From: Rhizobiales bacterium PAR1
GTDB lineage: Bacteria > Pseudomonadota > Alphaproteobacteria > Rhizobiales > Beijerinckiaceae
Assembly: GCA_002256205.1 (NCBI GenBank)
Contig: NKIW01000007.1
Location: 62,001 to 126,000, forward strand
Direction: 5' to 3'
DNA length: 64,000 bases
The number at the start of each line of letters is the position of its first letter. Position 1 is the stretch's first letter. Positions 41,622 to 50,193 of this stretch are shown in pieces. A model generated the notes under the pieces. It did no database searches, was not told where the DNA came from, and was given only the letters and a program-made list of their open reading frames with translations. Both the position numbers and the translations under genes were made by a program.

Positions 41622-43649
41622 ATGTCTCGCGCTTCTTGCGCGCTCGTCATTGCGACGGGCGTTTTTCTGTCTTTGTCTTCACACAATCCGGCTTTTGCGC
41701 AAACCGCGCCCGAGCCTCAATCCGGCTCCCCGGCGGCCGAGCGCCCCGGCCTTCAGATCACACTGACGGCCAACCGCTCCCCGACCGAGATCCAGCGCGT
41801 CGGCAGCGCCATCACGGTAGTTTCCGCCGAAGAGATCCGGAAAACCAACCCGGCCAGTGTTGTTGATATTCTCCGGAGCGTTCCGGGCCTAACGATCACG
41901 GAAAATGGCGGACCGGGCAGCTCCAGCAACGTGCTTTTGCGCGGCGCGAATGCCCAGCACACCATGGTTCTGGTGGATGGCATGCGTGTCAACGACCCTT
42001 CGGATTCCGCTGGCGCCTTCGATTTTGCCAATATTGCGCCGGCGCTGATTGACCGGATCGAGGTGCTGCGTGGACCGCAGAGCGCCCTTTATGGTTCCGG
42101 TGCGATCGGCGGCGTCATCAATATCATCACCAAGCGCGGGCGCGGACCGTTCACCACCTTCGCGCAGGCTGAAGGCGGCGCCTATGGCACCATCAGCGGC
42201 AATACGGGCTTTTACGGCTCGAAGGATGCCTGGCAGTATGCGCTCTCGATCAGTTCGCTCAAAACCGACGGCTTCTCGCGCTATGGGTATCGCGTCGGGC
42301 GCGCGCCGGGCATCATCGGCAAGCTCGAAGCCGATGGGACGATCCGCCATAGTGCCTATGGCCGCATCGGCTACAATCCTGGCACGGGCTTTCGCTTTGA
42401 AGTCGGCTTGATGGCAACCTCGACACGGTCCGAATACGACAGCGGGTTTTACGACCCGGTCTTCTCGCTCAAGCCTGATACGCCGAACCGATCGACAAAC
42501 CTCTTCCACACCAGCTTCGCGAAAGCGGAACTCGATACTTTCGACAACCGGCTGAAGCATTCGCTCTCGGTTTTCGCGAGCCGGACGCGGCGTGATTACC
42601 GCTCGTTCTACACGATGGCACTCCCCCCACCCAGCACGGACTACTTCGACCGCTACCAGTATATCGGCACCCGAACCGGCGCGGAATATCAGGCCAATCT
42701 CGCACTGGATCAGTTCGGCAGCCTGATTGTCGGCGGGCGTGTCGAGCGGGAGGCGATCGAGAGCTATTCGGAATCGGTTTTCCCGTTTCCGGTGCCGAAA
42801 AACAAGGATATCGACAAGAGTCAGGTCACGCGTTCGGCGTTTGCGCTCTGGCAGGTTTCCCTAGGCCAACGCGTCGATGCCTCGTTTGGCGGGCGGCTCG
42901 ATTCGACCGCCAACGGTGCCGCTTTCCGCACATGGCGCGCAACGGCGGCCTATCGTATCGACGAGACCGGGACAAAATTCCGCGCCAGTATCGGCACGGG
43001 TGGTAAGGCGCCGACACTCTATAACCTCTATGCGCCGTTCTACGGCGTATCGAGCCTTCAAGCCGAGCGCAGCTTCGGTGTCGATGCCGGGGTGGACCAG
43101 CGCTTTTTTGATGGCCGGCTCAAGCTGTCGCTGACCGGATTTTCAAACCGTATCAACCAGATGATCGACTTTGAGTTTAACGGTGCGAATTGTCCGGGTG
43201 GCTTGCTGGCACATGCCTCGGGGTGCTTCAACAACATCGCAAAGGCCGAAACCTCGGGGCTGGAAAGCGCGGTCAGCGCTGTCGTCTGGCAGAATTACGT
43301 GACGATGAATGCGAGCTACACCTACCTTAAGGCGAAGGATCGGCAGACCGGCCTCGCGCTCGCCCGTCGCCCTGAGCATAGCGGCAAGTTCGGCCTGACG
43401 ATCACGCCCTATGTCGACTGGACGTTCGAGCCTTCGCTGACCATGATCTCGAAGCGCTTCAGCTCTTCCAACGAGACCGAGCGTCTTGCACGTTATGCGC
43501 GGCTCGATGCGCTGCTGAGCTACCGCGTCAACGACCATGTCGACGTTTACGTCAGAGGTGAAAACCTCACCAATGCGCGCTATCAGGAGGTGACGAACTT
43601 CGGCACCACCGGACGCGCGCTTTATGCGGGCGTGAAAGGCACCTGGTAA
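41622..43649 (+). CDS. btuB: TonB-dependent vitamin B12 outer-membrane receptor
   Basis: ATG 41622 follows AGGGAGGAACC and gives 675 residues; the open frame further upstream only reads through the riboswitch. The signal peptide ends near residue 28 (AFAQT). A TonB-box-like stretch (LQITLTANR) precedes the plug domain (VGSAITVVSAEEIRKTNPASV, VLLRGANAQHTMVLVDGM, GPQSALYGSGAIGGVINI). The beta barrel ends with the aromatic LYAGVKGTW. The riboswitch and the following btuCDF genes make B12 or cobinamide the substrate. Confidence 0.93.
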   Translation: MSRASCALVIATGVFLSLSSHNPAFAQTAPEPQSGSPAAERPGLQITLTANRSPTEIQRVGSAITVVSAEEIRKTNPASVVDILRSVPGLTITENGGPGSSSNVLLRGANAQHTMVLVDGMRVNDPSDSAGAFDFANIAPALIDRIEVLRGPQSALYGSGAIGGVINIITKRGRGPFTTFAQAEGGAYGTISGNTGFYGSKDAWQYALSISSLKTDGFSRYGYRVGRAPGIIGKLEADGTIRHSAYGRIGYNPGTGFRFEVGLMATSTRSEYDSGFYDPVFSLKPDTPNRSTNLFHTSFAKAELDTFDNRLKHSLSVFASRTRRDYRSFYTMALPPPSTDYFDRYQYIGTRTGAEYQANLALDQFGSLIVGGRVEREAIESYSESVFPFPVPKNKDIDKSQVTRSAFALWQVSLGQRVDASFGGRLDSTANGAAFRTWRATAAYRIDETGTKFRASIGTGGKAPTLYNLYAPFYGVSSLQAERSFGVDAGVDQRFFDGRLKLSLTGFSNRINQMIDFEFNGANCPGGLLAHASGCFNNIAKAETSGLESAVSAVVWQNYVTMNASYTYLKAKDRQTGLALARRPEHSGKFGLTITPYVDWTFEPSLTMISKRFSSSNETERLARYARLDALLSYRVNDHVDVYVRGENLTNARYQEVTNFGTTGRALYAGVKGTW

Positions 43650-43652
43650 GCA

Positions 43653-44705
43653 ATGCAAGGCAAGCCAGCCCGAGATCTGCCAGCCCGAGATCTGCCAGCA
43701 CCCGCAAGGCGGTTTCCGGTTGTGCCGGTGCTGGCTGGCCTGACTTTGCTGTTTTTCCTCGCCTCTCTCGGCGCAGGACCGGTGCGGCTCTCGCCCGCCG
43801 AGGTGATTGCCGCACTGTTCTCACCGGGGGATGAGGCAGCGCGGATCATCGTGCTTGAAATCCGCCTGCCACGCGCGATCCTCGCGGTGGCAATCGGCGG
43901 GATGCTCGGGCTGGCAGGCGCTTCGATGCAGGGCCTGTTGCGCAATCCCCTCGCCGATCCGTCGTTGTTCGGCGCACCGCAATCGGCGGCGCTCGCTGCG
44001 GTGATGACCCTGACGCTCGGCCTCAATCATACGCTCTCCTGGGGATTGCCTGTCGCGGCGATCCTTGGCGCGCTGGCTTCCGTGGCGCTGCTGCTGGCGG
44101 TCGCGGGGCGCAGCGCGAGCCTGCTGCTGCTCATCCTTGCGGGGCTGGCGGTCTCCTCGATGGCCGGGGCCGGAACGGTTCTGGCGATGAATCTCGCGCC
44201 TAATCCCTTCGCTGCGCTCGAAATCGCGTTCTGGCTGCTGGGATCGCTTGAAGATCGCTCAATGCGGCATGTCATGCTGGCGGTGCCGTTCATTGTGGTG
44301 GCCATGGTCTTGCTGTTTTCCCAAGGGAAGGCGTTCCGTGCGCTTTCGCTCGGCGAGGATGCTGCCGAAAGCCTTGGTGTGCCGGTGACGCGCCTGCGCA
44401 TTCTGGTGATCCTCGGCGTGGCGCTCGGTACCGGCGCTTCGGTCGCGGTCGCGGGGACGATTTCCTTCATCGGCCTCGTTGCTCCGCACCTGATGCGTGC
44501 CGTTGTCGGGCCGGACCCGACGCGCCTGCTGCTGCCAAGTGCGCTTGCCGGTGCGGTTCTGCTGATGCTGGCGGATATCGCGGTGCGGCTCATTCCAGCG
44601 TCCTCCGACATCAAGGTCGGCGTATTGACCTCGATCATCGGCGTGCCGTTCTTCCTGCTGCTGATCTTGCGCGAGCGGCGCCGTCTTGCCGGGGGGCTGG
44701 CATGA
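43653..44705 (+). CDS. btuC: FecCD-family B12 ABC permease
   Basis: The 350-residue protein has about ten membrane helices and the family motifs RLPRAILAVAIGGMLGLAGASMQGLLRNPLADP (outlined) and FIGLVAPHLMR. It lies three bases after btuB and overlaps the ATPase by ATGA. The hydrophilic N-terminus contains a 15-base tandem duplication (43664-43693) that encodes PARDL twice; this may vary between strains. Confidence 0.92.
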   Translation: MQGKPARDLPARDLPAPARRFPVVPVLAGLTLLFFLASLGAGPVRLSPAEVIAALFSPGDEAARIIVLEIRLPRAILAVAIGGMLGLAGASMQGLLRNPLADPSLFGAPQSAALAAVMTLTLGLNHTLSWGLPVAAILGALASVALLLAVAGRSASLLLLILAGLAVSSMAGAGTVLAMNLAPNPFAALEIAFWLLGSLEDRSMRHVMLAVPFIVVAMVLLFSQGKAFRALSLGEDAAESLGVPVTRLRILVILGVALGTGASVAVAGTISFIGLVAPHLMRAVVGPDPTRLLLPSALAGAVLLMLADIAVRLIPASSDIKVGVLTSIIGVPFFLLLILRERRRLAGGLA

Positions 44706-45493
44706 CAGCTCCAAGCAGGAGTATGCTCAACCTGCACGATGTATCCGTTAGCCTCGGCGGGCGGTCGATCCTGCAACATGTGTCGCTGAGCCTCGAAAAG
44801 GGGCGATTTGTCGTGCTGATCGGCCCGAATGGCGCAGGCAAGACGACGCTTTTGCGCGCCATGGCCGGGCTTGTCGCCGCGACCGGCGAGGTGATGGTGG
44901 ACGGCGCCCCCCTCACGACCCTCACCCGCCAGAAGCGCGCGCAAAAGATCGCCTATCTGCCGCAGGGACATCAGGTGCATTGGCCACTTTCCGCGCGAGA
45001 TGTGGTCGCCCTCGGGCGTTTTCCGCATGGCCTGGCCGACCCGGAAAATCTGTCCCCGGAGCATGCTGCCATCATCGCGGCGGCCATGGAACGCACCGGT
45101 ACCACGGCTCTCGCCGCGCGCAATGTCCAGAGCCTTTCGGGCGGCGAGCGTGCCCGCGTGATGCTCGCGCGTGTGCTGGCGGTCGATGCGCCGATCCTGC
45201 TGGCGGATGAGCCGACTGCCTCGCTCGATCCGCATCATCAGCTCGCGGTGATGCACGATCTTCAGACCGAAGCGCGGCGCGGCACGCTCGTGATCGCAGT
45301 GACACATGACATCGGTCTTGCCGCGCGCCTTGCGGACGAGGTCATCCTGATCGCCGACGGGCGTCTTGCCGCCATGGGGCCGCCAGCGGCGGTCTTTACG
45401 CCGGAACGGCTTGCGGAGATTTACCGCATCCGCGCCGTGCATCAGGAGATGGCCGGCGAAACACTGCTTGTGCCGTGGGAAACGGTGCCGTGA
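44702..45493 (+). CDS. btuD: B12/iron-siderophore-type ABC ATPase
   Basis: The 263-residue ATPase has Walker A GPNGAGKTT, Q-loop YLPQGHQVHW, signature LSGGERARVMLARVLA and Walker B PILLADEPTASLDP with the H-loop VTHDIG. These are the features of FepC/BtuD-type importers. It is coupled by overlap to btuC and to the binding protein gene. Confidence 0.92.
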   Translation: MTAPSRSMLNLHDVSVSLGGRSILQHVSLSLEKGRFVVLIGPNGAGKTTLLRAMAGLVAATGEVMVDGAPLTTLTRQKRAQKIAYLPQGHQVHWPLSARDVVALGRFPHGLADPENLSPEHAAIIAAAMERTGTTALAARNVQSLSGGERARVMLARVLAVDAPILLADEPTASLDPHHQLAVMHDLQTEARRGTLVIAVTHDIGLAARLADEVILIADGRLAAMGPPAAVFTPERLAEIYRIRAVHQEMAGETLLVPWETVP

Positions 45494-46320
45494 GACGGCT
45501 TGTTGCTGCCCTCGCCCTTTGCGTCTGTGTGGAGGCTGGCGCGAGCGAGGCACCGCGCCGGATTGTCTCGATCAACATGTGCACCGATCAGCTGCTGCTC
45601 GATATGGTCCCGCCAGCGCGTATTCTCGGTCTAAGCCCCTATGCCGGCGATGCCGTGCGCTCCTGGGTAGCGGACAAGGCGGCGAGCCTGCCGAAGCTTT
45701 CCGGCACGGCCGAGGAAGTGCTGATCCTCAAGCCGGATCTCGTGCTTCTGAGCCGCTATATGAAGCCGGAAACGCTCGATTTCATTCGCCGTCGCGGTAT
45801 CCCGCATGCCGAATTCGATGACGTGCGTTCGCTTGAGGAAGCCAAAGCACAGATCCTCGTCTTCGGCACTCGGGTTGGCGAGGCGGAAGCCGCAGAGGCG
45901 CGGGTCGAGGCGATTGAGACGGCCCTCCAAGGTTTGCGCGCCACTGCGGCGGCGACGGGCATTCGTGTGCTGCCACTCGCGCGACGTGGCTGGGTGGCGG
46001 GCAAGGAGACGCTGATGAGCGATCTCCTTGCCAAGGCCGGGCTCAGCAATGCCGCCGCCGAACTTGGTATTCAGGACGGCGGCTTTGTCTCGCTCGAAGC
46101 CATCGTGAAGCTCCGCCCGGATGCCATTCTGGTTGCGCGCGATGATCTCTCCTCTGAAGATCAGGGCGCTGCGATGATGCTGCACCCGGCGATCCAGGCG
46201 CTTTTTCCGCCCGAGCGACGCCTGTATCTGTCCGAAAAGCTGACGGTGTGTGGCGGCCCGATGCTCGCCGAGGCGATCCGGCAGTTGGCAACGCAGATAG
46301 GCGCTCTCAAAAAGCGCTAG
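45490..46320 (+). CDS. btuF: Periplasmic B12-binding protein (BtuF-like)
   Basis: The GTG at 45490 overlaps the btuD stop as GTGA and yields 276 residues with a clean signal peptide (RRLVAALALCVCVEAGAS); an in-frame GTG at 45475 would add five residues. The mature start RRIVSINMCTDQLLLDM and the PDLVLLSRYM region are typical of helical-backbone metal/B12 binding proteins (Peripla_BP_2). Its 3' end overlaps the convergent cobP by 14 bases. Confidence 0.9.
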   Translation: MRRLVAALALCVCVEAGASEAPRRIVSINMCTDQLLLDMVPPARILGLSPYAGDAVRSWVADKAASLPKLSGTAEEVLILKPDLVLLSRYMKPETLDFIRRRGIPHAEFDDVRSLEEAKAQILVFGTRVGEAEAAEARVEAIETALQGLRATAAATGIRVLPLARRGWVAGKETLMSDLLAKAGLSNAAAELGIQDGGFVSLEAIVKLRPDAILVARDDLSSEDQGAAMMLHPAIQALFPPERRLYLSEKLTVCGGPMLAEAIRQLATQIGALKKR

Positions 46321-46834
46321 GCTTCAATGTGAGCGGCAGACCCGCCGCCACAAACACCACCGACGGTACGAGCGCCGCGACGGCCTGATTGAGCCGCCCC
46401 TGCGCATCGCGAAAGTCGCGCCCCAGCGGCGTTTCCGGCACGAGGCCGAGGCCGACTTCGTTGGAAACAAGTATCACCGGGCCTCGCGCCTCCCGCAGGG
46501 CTTCAAGCAGCGCGGCTTGCTCAGCTGCGACATCACGCCCGGCAAACATCAGGTTGTTGAGCCAGAGCGTCAGGCAATCGAGGAGGATCACGCGGGTTGA
46601 GGTCGCCTCGCGGCGGATGATATCCGCGATTTCCAGTGGTTCTTCCAGCGTCTGCCAGCCTGCCTCCACGCGATCCGCCCGGTGGCGGGCGATGCGAGCT
46701 GCCATCTCATCATCGAAGGGCGTTGCGGTGGCGAGATAGAGCCGTTCGAAGCCGGATTCCACGGCTAGGCGCTCGGCGAAGGCGGATTTTCCCGAGCGGG
46801 CACCGCCCAAAACGAGCGTCGAGACGCAGCTCAT
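46307..46834 (-). CDS. cobP: Adenosylcobinamide kinase/guanylyltransferase
   Basis: The 175-residue enzyme (CobP/CobU) phosphorylates adenosylcobinamide and then transfers GMP. Motifs are the P-loop GGARSGKS at residues 10-17, HRADRVEAGWQTLEEP with the guanylylated His, DCLTLWLNNL and VSNEVGLGLVPETPLGR. It salvages the cobinamide imported by the convergent Btu system. It is translationally coupled (ATGA) to the dgoA-type gene upstream, an unusual partner. Confidence 0.94.
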   Translation of the reverse strand: MSCVSTLVLGGARSGKSAFAERLAVESGFERLYLATATPFDDEMAARIARHRADRVEAGWQTLEEPLEIADIIRREATSTRVILLDCLTLWLNNLMFAGRDVAAEQAALLEALREARGPVILVSNEVGLGLVPETPLGRDFRDAQGRLNQAVAALVPSVVFVAAGLPLTLKPSAF

Positions 46835-47472
46835 TGTGTTGCGACTGCCGCAATCGAAGCCTCGGCGCTGGCGCGGATCGCCTCCAGCGCCATGCCCGGC
46901 TTGAACAACGAAGAGCCAAGGCCGAAGCCGTCGCAGCCTGCGGTCTGAAGATTGCGCATGTTGGCGGGGCCAACTCCGCCGACGGCGATCAGCTTCAGCC
47001 CCTTGGGCAACACCGCGCGCATCGCCTTGACGCCCGATGCGCCGATCATCTCCATCGGGAAGAGTTTGAGCCCGTTCGCCCCGGCGCGGATCGCTGCAAA
47101 GGCCTCGGTCGAGCTCAGGATGCCCGGCAGCGAGACGAGCCCTGCCGCGCGGGCAGCACGGATGAGCGCGACATCCGCGTGCGGCGAAACAGCCAACCCC
47201 GCGCCGATACGCTTCAATTCCGCGATGTCCGCTTCTTCCATCACGGTTCCGGCGCCGATCAACGCGCGATCACCAAAGCGCTTCACCAGCCGGGCGATGC
47301 TGTCGAACGGGTCCGGCGAATTCAGCGGCACCTCGATGATGCGAATGCCCGCCGCAACGAGAATATCGCCGATGGCCTCTGCCCGCTGCGGCTCCAGCCC
47401 GCGCAGGATCGCGACCAGCGGCGCGGCGGCAAAAGCTGTCTCAAAGCGCGCAACGTGAGGATCTGACTTCAT
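46831..47472 (-). CDS. dgoA: 2-dehydro-3-deoxy-6-phosphogalactonate aldolase
   Basis: ATG 47472 overlaps the kinase stop and gives 213 residues; longer frames extend into the kinase gene. The KDPG/KDPGal aldolase pattern is present: VAILRG, Glu in RIIEVPLNSPDP, IGAGTVME, and the Schiff-base Lys in GANGLKLFPME. It cleaves 2-keto-3-deoxy-6-phosphogalactonate to pyruvate and glyceraldehyde 3-phosphate (De Ley-Doudoroff pathway). The order kinase then aldolase supports the galactonate assignment over gluconate. Confidence 0.92.
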   Translation of the reverse strand: MKSDPHVARFETAFAAAPLVAILRGLEPQRAEAIGDILVAAGIRIIEVPLNSPDPFDSIARLVKRFGDRALIGAGTVMEEADIAELKRIGAGLAVSPHADVALIRAARAAGLVSLPGILSSTEAFAAIRAGANGLKLFPMEMIGASGVKAMRAVLPKGLKLIAVGGVGPANMRNLQTAGCDGFGLGSSLFKPGMALEAIRASAEASIAAVATQ

Positions 47473-48374
47473 ACGGCTTTTCCTTCGAGCATCGCGAGTT
47501 TGCGGAACCCCTCGACCGTGGGCTGCGCGGGTCCAAGGTGCGCGGAGAGATCGAGGCTTTCGAGCGCGAGGCGATAGCGCCCGCAAAGGGCGGGATCACC
47601 GACCAGCAGGATCGGGCGATCCGCCCAACCGAGCGCAATCCCGCCGGCGATTTCCGCGCCGATCAGCAGGCCCGAGAGACGATCCGCTGCCGCTTCCGGT
47701 GCAAGCTGGCTCAGGAGTACGCCCGAACGGGTTGTGAAAAGGTCATGCAGCAGCCCTGCCCCGCCGGTTTGCGCCTGTTTTACACCTGTGACGAAGGAGG
47801 CTTCGTCGAACGGGCCGGCCTCTTGAGGCATCAGGCGACCGAGAATCGTGTGCGCCTTCAGCGTTGCAAAAACTTCGCCCGTCATGAAGGTGCGGAAATC
47901 TGCGAGCGCACCGCCTTTCGTGCGTACCCATTTCGAGTGCGTGCCGGGTAGCACCAGCGTGGAATCCTCATTCGGACCTATGGCACCGAAAACCTGAATT
48001 TCCTCGCCGCGCATCACATCCGGTGTCGGGTGTCGGGTGCAGACGCCGGGCAAGAACAGCAGCGGCGTGCCTTGAGCAAGGCGCGACGTCACCGCGCTGT
48101 TGCGCAGATCATCAAAGCGCGCGGGCGCTTCGATATACGGCGTTTCCAGCCAGCCGTTGCGGCTGGTGATCATGCCGGAGAGCAGGATTTCGGTGCTCTC
48201 GTCGATCCAGTCGCCGATCTGAGCCAGCAAAACCGCTTCGAACCCGCCTCCCTCGACGGTGAGAATGCCGCGCGGCGCCTGCCGGGTTTCAGCGACCTCG
48301 CCTGCTTCATCAAACCGGAACGCGCGGAAATTACTCGTCCCCCAGTCGACGATAAGGCGGTGACGGGCAGTCAT
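47469..48374 (-). CDS. dgoK: 2-dehydro-3-deoxygalactonokinase
   Basis: The 301-residue ATPase-fold kinase begins HRLIVDWGTSNFRAFRFDEAG, the DgoK signature, and contains TLVLPGTHSKWVRTKGG and FMTGEVFATLKAHTILGR. It phosphorylates 2-keto-3-deoxy-galactonate for the aldolase encoded directly downstream. No galactonate dehydratase (DgoD) or transporter lies next to it; the IlvD/EDD dehydratase at 20372 is a remote candidate. Confidence 0.93.
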   Translation of the reverse strand: MTARHRLIVDWGTSNFRAFRFDEAGEVAETRQAPRGILTVEGGGFEAVLLAQIGDWIDESTEILLSGMITSRNGWLETPYIEAPARFDDLRNSAVTSRLAQGTPLLFLPGVCTRHPTPDVMRGEEIQVFGAIGPNEDSTLVLPGTHSKWVRTKGGALADFRTFMTGEVFATLKAHTILGRLMPQEAGPFDEASFVTGVKQAQTGGAGLLHDLFTTRSGVLLSQLAPEAAADRLSGLLIGAEIAGGIALGWADRPILLVGDPALCGRYRLALESLDLSAHLGPAQPTVEGFRKLAMLEGKAV

Positions 48375-48506
48375 GACAGCGATCCTGCGGGCTGGCGGTT
48401 CAAGGGAGAGAACTTGTCCGGGGTGTTGACGCAGGAGTCAATCCGCCCGTTCCACCTGCACAGCGGCAAAAGCTTGCACACATTGAATACTCGCATCGAG
48501 GCTCTT

Positions 48507-48520
48507 GGCAAACGTTTGCC
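48507..48520. promoter_or_regulatory. 14-bp perfect palindrome GGCAAACGTTTGCC
   Basis: This palindrome with a central CG, the style of LacI/GalR-family operators, lies in the 253-base divergent region between dgoK and glpD, 107 bases before the glpD start. No LacI, DeoR or GlpR gene is in the window, so the binding protein is unknown. The rest of 48375-48627 shows no gene. Confidence 0.45.
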
Positions 48521-48627
48521 TTCGATCAATGTTCAACAACAGCGCTTGCCAGAGCGCTTCCGGCAGGAAAAACTCCGCACAACAAGACTCACCCAAAAGC
48601 CCGCGCAAGGGCTCTTTCGAGGATAAG

Positions 48628-50154
48628 ATGGACCCAATTTTCGATCTCGCGATCATCGGCGGCGGCATCAATGGCTGCGGGATTGCGCGAGATGCTGCCG
48701 GGCGCGGTCTCAAGGTCTATCTCTGCGAGATGAACGATCTTGCGAGCGGCACCTCCTCGTGGTCGACCAAACTCGTGCATGGCGGTTTGCGGTATCTCGA
48801 ATACTACGAGTTCCGGCTGGTCCGCGAAGCGCTAATCGAACGCGAGATTTTATGGCGCGCGGCGCCGCATATCATCGAGCCCCTGCGCTTCGTACTGCCG
48901 CACCATGCCGGGCTTCGGCCCGCGTGGCTATTGCGGCTCGGGCTGTTCCTCTACGATCACATTGGTGGGCGGAAGCTGCTTCCGGCGACCAAAACGCTTG
49001 ATCTTGCGCAGGATATTGTCGGCAAACCGCTCAAGGCGGCGATGTTCAGGAAAGGCTTCGAGTATTCCGATTGCCGCGTCGATGATGCGCGCTTTGTCGT
49101 GCTCAATGCCCGCGATGCGGTGGAGCGCGGCGCCACCATTGAAACGCGGTCGCTCGCGACCTCTGCCGTGCGCGAGGCCGAGGGCTGGCGCGTGACGGTT
49201 CAGAACCGTGCCACAGGCGAGACGCGGCAAATCCGCGCCCGCGTGCTGGTGAACGCCGCTGGTCCCTGGGTCGCTGACGTTCTCACGGGCTGCATTCGCG
49301 CCAACGCCCATGCCAAGGTGCGGTTGGTGCAGGGCTCGCATATCGTCGTGAAGAAGCTCTACGATCACGACCGCTGTTATATTTTCCAGAACAAGGATGG
49401 GCGGATCATCTTCTCGATCCCCTACGAGCGCGAGTTCACGCTGATCGGCACAACGGATCAGGATTACCACGGCGATCCAGCCGCCGTGCATGCGACGCCG
49501 GGCGAGATCACCTATCTCTGCGAGGCGGCGAGCGAATATTTCACGAAGGCGATCACGCCTGGAGATGTCGTCTGGACCTATTCGGGCGTGCGACCGCTCT
49601 ATGATGATGGTGCGAGCGAAGCCAAGGCTGCGACACGCGACTATGTCTTCGACGTGGATGAAAGCGAACCAAACGCGCCGCTTCTGTCGATTTTCGGTGG
49701 CAAGATCACGACCTATCGACGGCTTGCGGAATCGGTGCTGGAGCGTCTCGGGCGCAATTTCCCCAAGGCGCATGCGCCCTGGACGGCGGAAGCTTCCCTC
49801 CCCGGTGGCGATTTTCCGGTGGATGGGCGGAACCCGCTGGCTGCGCGGTTCATCGCGGCGTTTCCGTTTCTGACGGACCCGCATGCTGCGCGGCTCGTCC
49901 GCCTTTATGGCACGCGTGCGACACGGTTCCTTGAAGGCGCGACCAGCCTTGCCGATCTCGGGCAGGATTTCGGCGGCACGCTCACCGAGGCCGAATTGCG
50001 CTATCTCTACACCGAGGAATGGGCGCGTACGGGCGAGGATGTGCTCTGGCGACGCAGCAAGCTCGGGCTGGTGCTGAGCACAGATCAGGCACGTGCCGTC
50101 GATGATTTTATGCAGGAACTTGGTCGTCAGGAAATGGGCCGTTTCACGCCCTAG
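48628..50154 (+). CDS. glpD: Glycerol-3-phosphate dehydrogenase (FAD)
   Basis: ATG 48628 follows GAGGATAAG and gives 508 residues. The FAD motif is DLAIIGGGINGCGIARDAAGRG (outlined), followed by SSWSTKLVHGGLRYLEYYEF and RPLYDDGASEAKAATRDY, all diagnostic of GlpD. The peripheral membrane enzyme oxidises glycerol 3-phosphate to dihydroxyacetone phosphate and feeds electrons to quinone. glpK follows by 39 bases. No GlpF or Ugp transporter is nearby. Confidence 0.95.
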   Translation: MDPIFDLAIIGGGINGCGIARDAAGRGLKVYLCEMNDLASGTSSWSTKLVHGGLRYLEYYEFRLVREALIEREILWRAAPHIIEPLRFVLPHHAGLRPAWLLRLGLFLYDHIGGRKLLPATKTLDLAQDIVGKPLKAAMFRKGFEYSDCRVDDARFVVLNARDAVERGATIETRSLATSAVREAEGWRVTVQNRATGETRQIRARVLVNAAGPWVADVLTGCIRANAHAKVRLVQGSHIVVKKLYDHDRCYIFQNKDGRIIFSIPYEREFTLIGTTDQDYHGDPAAVHATPGEITYLCEAASEYFTKAITPGDVVWTYSGVRPLYDDGASEAKAATRDYVFDVDESEPNAPLLSIFGGKITTYRRLAESVLERLGRNFPKAHAPWTAEASLPGGDFPVDGRNPLAARFIAAFPFLTDPHAARLVRLYGTRATRFLEGATSLADLGQDFGGTLTEAELRYLYTEEWARTGEDVLWRRSKLGLVLSTDQARAVDDFMQELGRQEMGRFTP

Positions 50155-50193
50155 AACAATAGGCGCGAAAACGCGCTGCCGGAGGAAACGTTT

